The notes under the pieces were generated by a model. The model did no database searches and was not told the DNA's origin. It was given only the letters and a program-made list of their open reading frames with translations. From assembly GCF_021018805.1 (NCBI RefSeq), contig NC_086266.1:1860001-1924000 (forward strand): a stretch of 64,000 nucleotides of DNA, written 5' to 3'. The stretch comes from Prinia subflava (lineage: Eukaryota > Chordata > Aves > Passeriformes > Cisticolidae). Of the stretch, positions 23,991 through 34,900 are shown in pieces; within the stretch, counting starts at the first letter, position 1; each line of letters opens with the position of its first letter. The position numbers and the translations under genes were made by a program.

Positions 23991-25553
23991 GGCAAAGTTC
24001 AGGTGTGCAGGAAATCAGGTAATTTAAAGTTGCTGAGAAGGAACAAAGAGAAAAAACTCCCCTAATGATGACTCCTTCTTCATCCCCAGTTTCCCTGTAC
24101 AACAGGAATAATTGTCAAACCTAACAACACCTGAAAGAAATGATTGTGGATTTGCATTTCCTTCCAACTTGTTTCCAAGATTCCCTGTCTCTAGAGCCCA
24201 CAGCCAACCAAGCCCTGTGCTATGAAATCTTGCATTTGCAGCTTTCTGGTGTCTCCAGCATGGCTTTCAAAGCAAAGCAGGGAGAAGGCAAACTGTGTGT
24301 AGCTAATGATATTGCAGAATGTAAGTCTAAGTCCCAGGTCTTCGAGGTAAGATCAGTTTGGAATGTTTGTAACGTAGAACTAGTGCAAGACAAAAAAGGG
24401 GAGCATATAAGGAAGGGAATTCATAGTAGATGTGAACATCTTGGATTGTTTCTTTCCATTTTCATTTCACCTCTGGAAAGCTGTTTGGCTTTTCCAAGAA
24501 TCTTTACAGTGATGTTTGCTCTTTTCAAGACCCTTTCCTGAAGAAATAGCTGGAGCTCCTGTCACAAGATGTGCCCCCAAATTGCAGCTCCTCTTGGCTT
24601 TCCACACTGTGCATGCAGCATGACTCTTGCAGCAAACCAGGACAAAGGCTTTGAGAACTTGACAACTTGTCCTTTATATTCCTGGTGGACTAGAGGGTTG
24701 TACTGTGGGTAAGGTTTTCATTGTTACTGTTCTATGCTAATAAAACAAGAGGTGGTACCAGGAATTGTTGGGGAATACAAGCCTGGCTGAGTTCAGAGAA
24801 AGAATCTCCAGAGCCTGCAGCCAGAAGTGGAGAGCTGTGCGATAATCATTGCAATCTCTCAGTGGACATCTTGTAAATGATGTGGAACGTGGAAAGGGTC
24901 TGACAGGAGCTGTTTGTTTCTGAGCTCAGTGTAGATGATTCCACATCTCGTGCATTGGTGCATCAATCAAGACTACAACCAGTTCACTCGAAGCACCCGA
25001 ACAAGCTGGGCCTCTCCGAGTAGACAACTCAAAGAACTTGAAAAGGACAAATGCAGGAAATTACTTGGTTAAAGAAAAGTAAGTCTTTCTAATAATTACT
25101 AAAGCATCCCCTTTGCTTTTGACCTTCTTAACAAGGCCATTTGCATCACAGATTCACCACGAAGTGAGAACGGCGGGCTTATGTAACTGCATGAAAGATG
25201 ACCCGTGCCTCTGCAGGGACACAGGTGGAAACGGGAGCCGGAGCCCTCTCACAGGTGGAAGCCGAAGCATCACGCCAGGTGGAATTTGCGCCGTGCTGGG
25301 AGAGGAGGAGGAGGAGGATGGGCGCGGTGTGGGAGCAGCAGGAAGCCCTGGCCGCAGGACATTCCCTCTGGCCGCTGCCCCGCGATCGGGCGTGTCCCCG
25401 GCGCTGGCACCGCTGAGCTCCCGGCACTGCCGAGCTCACCTGGCCGGTGTCACATTCCCGCTGGCGCTCGGCTGCAGTCTCTGCTCTCACTGCGGCCACC
25501 GGCAGCGGAAAATATCTCTGGACATCTCCGTTTGCTGCTGCTGGGAAGAAGCA

Positions 25554-25959
25554 ATGAAGCGAGATGAGAAGTTCTGGTTTCTCTTTCTCCTGATGGATTT
25601 TTTAATTTCGTTCCACACTTCAGAGGCAATTTCTGTGATGGCCTCTGTCAGCTTATTCTACTTCAACAGCACCAGCAACAGGACAGTGTTTGAGCGCTGT
25701 GAGTGTGGCGTTTATGGCTTTAATTCTCCTTACCTCAGTGCTCAGGGGGTGGTGGGCATTCCAGTATCGGCTGATCATTACGCCTGCCACAAAAATACCG
25801 ACTTCACTGTCACGGAACCACCGTGGATAGCCCTGATTGAAAGAGGCAATTGCACTTTTGCTGAAAAAATTCAGGTGGCCACCAGAAGAGGTGCAGCAGC
25901 AGCCGTGATCTACAATTCACAGGGCAAAGGCAACAACACCCTCCTGATGGCGCATCCAG
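25554..25959 (+). CDS. RNF128: RNF128 alternative first exon (isoform 2-like signal peptide + PA domain)
   Basis: ATG at 25554-25556; donor gtgagt at 25960; 135 codons plus one base. It encodes [18 protein letters not shown] (leader), sequons NST and [14 protein letters not shown], then the PA half-domain with [14 protein letters not shown] and [14 protein letters not shown]. It ends in the same phase as the other first exon, so either joins exon 2. Confidence 0.9.
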
Positions 25960-28900
25960 GTGAGTGAAAGCCTGGGGGCACCCGGTCATTTCTTTCTCTC
26001 AAGTTTGCTTCGGGGCAGCACAGCCAGGCTCTGAGGAGTCAGCGGTGTTTGTGGGCGATTGCTGCTCTGATCAAGAGATTCAACTGAAAAAGAACGTGTT
26101 ATGCAATGTGAGTCTTGACTCCAGTGCTTAGTCAGCAAGAGCCTGCTGTCACTGTCTGTGCTTGGTCCAGTGCAGGCAAAGGGCTGAGTGTCTGAGGTTG
26201 GTCCTGTTTTCTACCTGTTGCAAATTAATTTAGACAGTGGTGCAGAGCAGCCCTTAGGGTTTGTTTTGAAGGCATCAGTTTATTTTTCGAGGTGAGAGTG
26301 TCTGCAGCATAGGTATGGTCTGTGCTTTGCAGATTGCAAGATAGATCTTGTCCCGTTTTTTTCTCTTGAATTTTCCTAATGCTGAGTGCAAGGAAGTTCT
26401 CAGTGCGAGATATGTGACTTCAAATAGGTACAACTGGCCTGTGGGCTTTAAAACATTTCAGCTCTGCTGGGGATTCCCATCCCCCTGACCCTCTCCTCGC
26501 TGGCCCAGAGGAGTCGCTGACCAGGCTGGGATGCCCAGGGACTGCTGGGCCTTTGCAGCTGCCTTTCTCTGCCAAACCAAGCCAGGCTGGTTGAGCTTCT
26601 CCTCACTCCTCACCCTTCCTGCCATCACCAGACCTTCTCAGGGCTGCTCTCAATCCGCTCTTCACCCAGCCTGTGTTTGTGCTCTTTAATAATTCGATGT
26701 ACTGTAATGCACACATGTGTAACAAGAGACTGTGGCTAAGCCCTATGCTCAAAATCCCCAGATGCACAGGAAATTTTGTGTTTTGGGAAGGTTCCTACCT
26801 TTGACTTTGGTTCAGTTTTGTCTAAGTGAAAATGCTGGAGCTAAGCATCCCTGAAGTTTTGTAGGTGTTTTAGTCTGAGCACATTGACTGCTGTTGATTG
26901 CATAAAGCCTGGTTGTGTTTTCAGAGATGTGTCAAGTTTTTCCCTGCCCCTACATGAAACAGGTTTCACAACAAAACTACGTTTCTCTGATTGCTTATGG
27001 ATTTACTTCTCATTATAGCTGGAGCTATTACTGTTGAAATAAGTTGTCTACTTAGATGTGGAATGGGAAAATTAGGGTTTAGATTACGACAAAAGTGTTC
27101 GCTTAGTAAGCAATACTGATATTGAGCAAATTGCTTTATCTGCTCTTCATTACTTGCTCTGCACGCTGCTATTGCAGTAGCACAACCAAACCAATCTCCC
27201 TGTGGCACTGAGCTGCCAAAACCTGTAGCTGCTGTGCTGGCGGGGTAGATGCTGGTGGAGGGGTGGGGTTTGGGTTTCTGACCTCAGCCCGTAGTCGCCA
27301 GAGGTGATGGATGCTGAGATTTTCAGTGCCTGTCAAGACTGTGGAGCTGATTTGGGCTGTAAAGCAGGCTGAGTTTCCATGCTCAGACGCTGTTTCTCCC
27401 TGTGCCCTGCACACTCCACAACCAGCTCAGACATAAGCAGAGTACAAGATTTTCCGTAGACAACTTTCCAGCAGCAAAATGCCGCTTCTAATGCAGGCAG
27501 CTGAAGGAGTTAAAAGGTTGTCTTCCAGTTTGCACAGGCTGATGACAGAGCTCCTCTTCTCTTGCTAGGGGGGGTCCACTCCGCGGCAGGGACCGGTGCG
27601 ATGGTGCGCGGTGCGGTGCACGGTGCTATGGTGCCGTGCCGTGCGGTGCGATGGTGCGCGATGCGGTGCGCGGTCCCGCGCGGTGCGGAGCGATGGTGCC
27701 GTGCCGTACCGAGCGGTGCGCGGTCCCTCGCGGTGCTATGGTGCCGTGCCGTGCGGTGCGGTGCGATGGTGCGCGGCGCGGTGCTATGGTGCCGTGCCGT
27801 GCGGTGCTATGGTGCCGTGCCGTGCCGTGCCGTGCGGTGCGATGGTGCGCGGTCCCGCGCGGTGCGGAGCGATGGTGCCGTGCCGTGCGGTGCGATGGTG
27901 CGCGGTCCCGCGCGGTGCCGGGGGCGTGCCGCGGCGGGGGCGGCCCCGCTCCTCCCCCGGCCGCCGCGGCGGCGCCTTTAGGCGGCGGGGCGCCGCGCCG
28001 GGCCGTGCTGGGATGCCGTCGGGGGCCGCGCAGCTGGCGCTGGCCGCGTTGCTTTGCGCCGTCCCGCCGCCCGGGCCCCGCGGGGCGGCGGCGGCGGTGG
28101 CGGCGTGGACCGCGTGGCTGAACGTGTCGTGGGAGAGCGGCGCGGGCCGCAACCAGAGCGGCTGGGAGGCGGGCGAGAGCGGCCTGTACGGGCTGGACTC
28201 GCCGCTGCAGTCGGCCGAGGGGCTGCTGCTGCCGCCCGACAGCCCCGACGCCTTCAATGCCTGCAGCGCTCTGACCAACTTCAGCGGGGCCCCCGCGGGC
28301 GCCCCGGGCTGGCTCGCCCTCATCCAGCGCGGCGGCGGCTGCTCCTTCGCCGACAAGATCCGCCTGGCCGCCGAGCGCGGCGCCGCCGCCGCCGTCATCT
28401 ACAACTACCGCGGCACCGGCAACGAGGTGCTGCCCATGTCCCACCACGGTGAGCGCCGGGGAACGGGCTGGGCTCGCAAACGGAGGGGTCCCCGCGCCGG
28501 GAGCGGCCCCTTCCCTCCCTTCCCTCCCTCCCTTCCGTCGGGGTGCGGGCGCAGCCCCGGCCGCACATCCGCGGCTCCTCGGTGACAGCCGGGAATGTCG
28601 CTGCCTCTCCCGCACCACAGGAGTTTCTGCCCAGACTGGCCAGTGCTGTTTCGAGCGCTGATTATGTTGTTTTTTGCTGTGATTAATGAGTAACCGTGTC
28701 CGAAATCTGCGGCTGGGGCTGAGGACGGGCGGGCGCTTGCCGGGCTGCCCCGGGCCCTGGCGGTGGGTGTGCGGGAGTCACCATCTCCCTTGGTTTGGCT
28801 TTCTGGCCTCAGCCTGTAGTCGCCAGAGGTGATGGATGCTGAGATTTTCAATGCCTGTCAAGACTGTGGAGCTGATTTGGGCTGTAAAGCAGGCTGGGTT

Positions 28901-31900
28901 TCCATGCTCAGACGCTGTTTCTCCCTGTGCCCTGCACACTCCACAGCCAGCTCAGACATAAGCAGACTTTTCCGTAGGTAACTTTCCAACAGCAAAATGC
29001 CGCTTCTAATGCAGGCAGCTGAAGGAGTTAAAAGGTTGTCTTCCAGTTTGCACAGGCTGATGACAGAGCTCCTCTTCTCTTGCTGCAGAAAGTCTCCTAC
29101 TTAATGGAAGGTTTTTCCTGACCTGCCCATCTTTCAAATGGAGAATGAGATCTGGCTGTGCTTTAGGCTAGTGATACCTGAGAAACAGACCTAGGCTGAG
29201 AGCTGTGTAAATGCCTTCTGGTGACAGTCCAGGCAGGTGCCCTGTGTGTGACAGGCTGAGTGGCTTTGGTGCCTCTGTCCAGCTGTTGGATACCCACCCT
29301 CCTGGGTGTGTTGGAATTCTGTGAAGTGACACTGCTTTGGGAAGCCCCATCTTCTGGAGAGAAACTGAACAATGAAAATGAATACTGCATGGTTTGAAAA
29401 ATAATATATATATCCCTGCAGCAACCCTCTTAGAAGGGGTGGAGAGGATTTCTGTCAGCAGTGGAGGCAAGTGTTCTGGTGAGACAAAGAAACAGTAGCT
29501 GCCTTTGGAGGTTTGTTGTCTTAGTGAGCTTGCAATCTTAAAGAGCTGTAGCACTGTTGGTACTCTGCTTTAAGAATTCAAAACATACAGTCTGGATAGG
29601 CTCTGGCCTTTCTGAGGCAAGGCTTTCTTATGTAATCAGATAATCAGCTGACAAACGCTGTTGAGATCTGGCTATTGCCGGGCGAGTTCCTCCTGCTGAG
29701 CTGACAGCGTCCCTGCCCTGAGCCCTGCTCGCTGTGTGCCTGCCTGATCCTGCAGCTCTTGGAGGAGCTCCTTTGGCACTGCAGGCCTGGGTAGATCACT
29801 GCTGAACCTGTTCTTGAGGGGAAGGACCATGTGCTCCTGCTCCTCCTCCATCCTGGGAGGCTTCTGGGAGACTTTCAGCCTCTTAACCTTGCTGGGAGCT
29901 GCCTCTCGAAATGAGCCGTGGGCTCCTGGCAGGGTTTGCTCCAAGAGGAGCTCCCTCTTTTCCTATGCTGTCCTTAAGCTTTCTGCTAAGGCATTTACAT
30001 CAGAGCGGCTCTAGCTGTCCTGATTATCCTGCGTGATGGGATGGATACTCGAGGGCATGTTGAAATTTCCCAGCTGAATGGCAGACAAACAGGACAGGGA
30101 CTCCTTGGAGAAGAGAGCTTCTGTCAAACCACTTATTCAATCTGCCTGACTCCTGCATGGCCAAGATGGAGTGAACTCCAAGGCCTCATATTCCTCCTCA
30201 GGCTGAGGAGGTCAGGGCTGGTCACACTGCCCTTTGCTGGGCTGGGCTCAGGGATGGCTCCCCTCTCCTGGCCTCGTTGGTGGCACTGGGTGCCCTGACT
30301 CTCCTGGAGCCGGTGGGGAAGGTGGCTGAGCTCATTGAAGAGTGGCCTTTGTGCAGATACAGCTCCTGCCGTGTCTGTCGTGGCTGTAGCTGTGCTGCTG
30401 TGACTCTGCAGTCTGGGTTTCCTATTTGGCTTTGTTTCTGCTCTGGCTGGGGCCATCCAGTGAAACCAAACAAGGCCAAACACTTCCTCCAAGCTGAGGC
30501 AGTGGGAAGCAGCAGGAGATGGCTTTGCTGGGGTGAGGGCGAATTTAGCCAGCAGTACTGCGTGCTCTCACCTTTGGGTCATGGAGCTGTCACCTGCCTG
30601 GCAGAAGAGGAAGATTTCTGATAAAGTGTATGGCACAATACACTTTTCTTCAAAGAACTTTGGTGGTTCTTTGATAGAATTTTGAAGTTTGGTAGAACTT
30701 CGAAGAACAGTACAAAGTTACTAACAGAAGCTTATCTAAAAGTGTAGTATGCCTTTTTCTGGGGAGTTCAAACTTGGCTTTTGAAGCAACTTTCTTGTTT
30801 AGAGACTTAAATGGGCCTGTATTTGCAGCAGTGTTTGTCCTAGTCATCCTGCTTCCAGAGATTTTTTTTTCTTATAATCTTGTTTACTCTGATGAATTCC
30901 TTATTGCATTAGTGCTCCATATAACCTGTCGGTGTGCCAACTTTAAAAAAAAAAAGAAACAACAAAAACAACCCAACACAAGCAAACCACTCTGGCAATT
31001 AAAACAACAGAATGCAGTGAGTAACCAAATGAGATATGATCAAATCCTGCCTAATCACCTTTAACATGTAGAATGTCAAGAATTTCATGGAGTCCAAAGT
31101 AAAATTTGCTTTGTGGTTTATAAGCACAAACCCATATCAGTTAGCAAACTTGAGTTTTAACTGCACATTTTAAGATGGTACCGCTCTGTGTCAGGCTGAG
31201 CAGGGTTTCAAAGTACAGCTCTGTGTGCTTATGATTGCACCTCTCTGTAATCCCTATTGACCTTCTGAAAAAGACATTTGATTGGAGAAAACCAGCAGCA
31301 TGTGGGGAAAAAGTGCAGGGCAAGAGTTGCTTTGTATTAAAGGTGGCCCTTGCCTTAAGGTAGAACCAGGCTGCTGGGTGGCTTTGGCTTGAGGGCACGG
31401 TGGGGCCCGTGGGAAGCATTCTTTGGTGCTCAGTATTTCCTTGCAGCTGGTGGGGAAGGATTCTTTGCAGGTCAGAAAGCAGGTGTGATAATTTTCTTTG
31501 GTTTTTCTCTTGTGGTGTAACTCCAGACCTGAGGAGAGCCCATCACCTGATCTGCAGAGGGTTTATTCTGGGGGAACACAGCTCAGTGACTCTGGCTGAA
31601 GCAGTAACAGCGTGTCTCAGGCTGACAAGATCTGGTTCAAGTGTAAACGTGCATTAGTGGGTGAAAGGGGAAGGAAAGGTTAAATGTGTAGCACTTCTAC
31701 TTAACTTATTCTGCAGGAATTTCACTGAGGTGAAGCCTTACCTCCATGTGCTTAGAGAAAACAGTGTATGGCAGAAGTGTCTGGATGTGCTCCACTGCTT
31801 TTTGTGAGGTATGATCTTCAGAAACAAGCTGAAACTTTCCCAGGGCAGTAAAAGGCTGATGTGACCTGTAAAACCATTAAAGATTGAGTCAGAACTGTAA

Positions 31901-34900
31901 TCCCAGGACAGGCTGTGCTGAGCTTGTGTAAACAAATAGTGCACCTCTCTTTGCAGTGAGTGAAGGCTAGTGCTGAGGACATCTGAGGAGAGGAATGAGG
32001 ATGGAGGATCTAATTAATGACACTTCCTCTCCTGTTCCTTGGCCACAGCCAGATGAGCCTCTGCAGATTAAGCCTTTCTTACAGTTCCTTTTTGAGCAGG
32101 ACCCTGCATGCACCTCGTGTTCCTGGATGGTATTTGCAGTCTGCAGTGTCTGGAGTTTGTAGCTCTGCATTTGAGAACAGCTTTTTGATGCGTCTGTGCT
32201 GCAACTTTGCACATACTGCAACTTCAGGCACTCAGACTCAGTTTGGTTCTCCTGGCTGGCAGGTTTAAAGTGAATTAATGTCACAGCTGTAGTGGCATTC
32301 AGGTAAGCAACTGTAGCAGGTGGGTCTGGCTGGTGACCCTGATCTGCCACCCTCAGGGGATGGTGGTGTGTGACAGTGACTGGGGCTGCCCCCAGCACAA
32401 GCAGGAGGGGCATTGAGGAACTGGATGGGACTGACTGGTGCTACTGACAGCTCCTGATCCCTGCCCTTGCTCTTTATGGTGTAATTTAGGTACCTCTGTG
32501 CTATGGAAACCTGTAGGGCAGACATCATCCCTTAGATAGCCTGGAGTAGGTCTGTGAAGTGCCCTTGCACTTGGGGTTTACTGGGCTGCTGAAATGGAAT
32601 GAAAGGATGAATTAAAATCCCAAGTGACAGCTGTGCTAGCAGAGGCTTCATTGTGAGGCACATCATGTTGCTGAAACAATGACAGTGCTTGTTTGCCTCC
32701 AGTCTTGAATGTGCTGCTGAGCACACAGCAGTCAGCCCAGCACAGTTCCCCACTGTGTCCAGTGTGACCTGTCATCCTTTCACAGACAGATGCTTTCTGC
32801 CCGGGACTGTGCCCACTCACAGCATTTTACCCTTGGCTTTCTCAAATTCACTTGTTCCCAATGAACATTTAGCTGCCACCAGCATGTGGTGAGCTCATTC
32901 TCATTCAGAGAGGGTGTGCAATGTATTTACTAAATCACAACTGCTGAAAACCGTGGAGTAAGCTCACCAAAGAATTTTCATTAGGGATTTTAGTTTCTCC
33001 AGCAGGTTTTAGATGCTGTTTGCTAGATTGAAAGGTGGTACTTTAGTCTTGCTGGTGCCACTGACCAAACAGCATGTGAAGAGAGCTGTCCCCCAAGATC
33101 TCCTCCATTTCTGTGCCCTTGAAAAATGTTGCTGCTGTTTTAGAGGACAATTTCATGTTATAAATGTTCTAAGGTTTAGGGGCTGGGACCATTATCTAAG
33201 ACTTTAGGGCTCAGAAGGGAGGAGGGGGAGAAAAAAAAGGGTTGGTAACTGTTGGATTCACTTGACAAATAATAACACTTTTTAAACTAAATAGAGTGCA
33301 GGTTGGTTTCCACCTCCAGTATTCCCTGGGGACTGATGGAAACTCACTTCATGTAAAACTACATTTGGTCTTGATGGCTGGACTGGGTGATCTCCAGAGA
33401 CACCTTCCCAGCCCAGCCATTCCATGATTTTGTGTGAATTCTTGCCCCTGTCTGCTGAAAGGCTCTGGTGTTTAGAAGGAAGAGATCAGACATTGTGCCA
33501 TATGCCAAGTAAAGCAAGCTGAAAGTAGATTTAATTAAGCTTAGGTAATAGTGTGAGGAAAAAGGCAGTTCACTCAAACAGTTTAAGTGGCTGTAGCTTT
33601 AAGTAACTGCAAAATAACCTGAATATAAATTACTCTTTTATCTTGGTGCCGGGTAATGTTTGGGGTGGGGAACATGCAAAGCAGGGGAAGAAGGAACAAG
33701 CCTACCGACATCAGCTTATCCAGACTTATATTGCTGCTGAGCTATGAGCTCAATCACCCTCCCCTCTTGCAAAGGGGAGAGCTTATCTCAGGGCAATAAA
33801 GGCGTTTCCTCTGTGAGTGTCTGGGATGGAGGCTGGTTGTGGGGATGGGCACATTCCTGATCAGATTTTGCCTTGTGCCAGTGCATGACAGCAATCAGCA
33901 CTTTATTTTTTAAACCACACTGTCCTGTGGATGAGAGCAGAGCTGGCCTGCAGGGTCTGGTTTCACTGAGGCCAGGGAGAGCCCTGGTGTCCCTGGAGTG
34001 GGGTGTGCTGCTGGGACCTGGTGGCTTTTATGTGCAGCGCTGGCCTGTCATTTGAGGTGAGTTACGTAACAGAGATAATGCCAGCTCAGCCTGTGTACAC
34101 TGTTAGTTTATTTTTCCTCCTACTGTAACAGATAACAGTGAGCTTGTACCAGCCTGTTTGAGAACCACCAGAAATCCCATTTCTTACTACTCAAGTACAG
34201 TGAGATAAGCAATGGTCAAGACATTGTATTTTTTTTTCCTAAACATGAAAGATAAGCTATCAGATATTCCTCTGACATGCCTGAGGAGCCAGGTGTGCTA
34301 AACTGGTAGGAAATGGTTGGAGTGTGACCTGGCAGTGTCTTCCCTGTTAAAGAACAGGAGGCAGCTTGATCTCCTAATGCCTTTTTTGCTGATGGTGGGG
34401 TTGGAGGGGTGCCAGGGGAATCCCTCTAGCTCCTTTGACTAAAGGCACAATTATTACTGATCTGTGCTGCCAGCACCATATCTTACAGATAAAAACACTG
34501 ATCCAGGCACCTAGGTGTTCCCATGGGGGTCCTGGGGAGAAGCAGCGTGGCTGTGCCACAGCAGAGGCACTGGTTGCACAAGGTGCTCTCTGGACACAGT
34601 GAAGGGATACTGCTAAAACCATGGGCACTTAATTTGAGTCTGATTAAAGATGAGGCAAAATTTCAGACTTTGAGAAAGCTGGGGGGAAAAAAAAAGGTGG
34701 GATCCAAAATGTTGGAGGCTGTGTGTGGCATGCTAGTTTTTTCCTTGGGAGGTGCCCAAAGAGGCAGGTTGTGTTTTCCTAAAGAGTTGAATAACTTTCC
34801 CTCTTGTTTCACAGGAAATGGAAAAGGAAAGAAGCTGGGAAATGTTTAACTGAACAGGTCTTGCTTCTGTTTAGCAATGAGCCCATTATCAGCTAAACAG

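Larger units (their letters stand above)
20301..25553. other. Intergenic spacer between PAK3 and RNF128
   Basis: No complete gene seen. It holds a 51-bp minisatellite (about 20865-21290), CpG-richer patches around 22080-22330 and 22860-23350, and a partial duplicate of an RNF128 first exon (23391-23580 plus ~380 bp of intron). Part of it is presumably the RNF128 short-isoform promoter, close to 25554. I find no TATA box or other core motif that I can assign. Confidence 0.6.
25960..28012 (+). other. Region between the two RNF128 first exons
   Basis: Intron for the short isoform and promoter/5' flank for the long isoform. It holds the duplicated tail (to ~26355), a ~290-bp direct repeat (27275-27566), and a very GC-rich array (27590-27930) leading to the long-isoform start. 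Between 26400 and 27270 I see nothing recognisable. Confidence 0.75.

Noticed and set aside
25113..25553. In-frame 147-codon extension upstream of the RNF128 short-isoform ATG
   Set aside because: It would bury the signal peptide. It has no resemblance to any RNF128 sequence I know; probably 5' UTR or promoter.
27596..28618. Long frames on both strands through the GC-rich RNF128 5' region, including a 139-codon sense extension before the ATG at 28013
   Set aside because: High GC and short repeats suppress stops. The extension is a shuffled CAVRC/GAMV repeat, and the downstream ATG gives a proper signal peptide.
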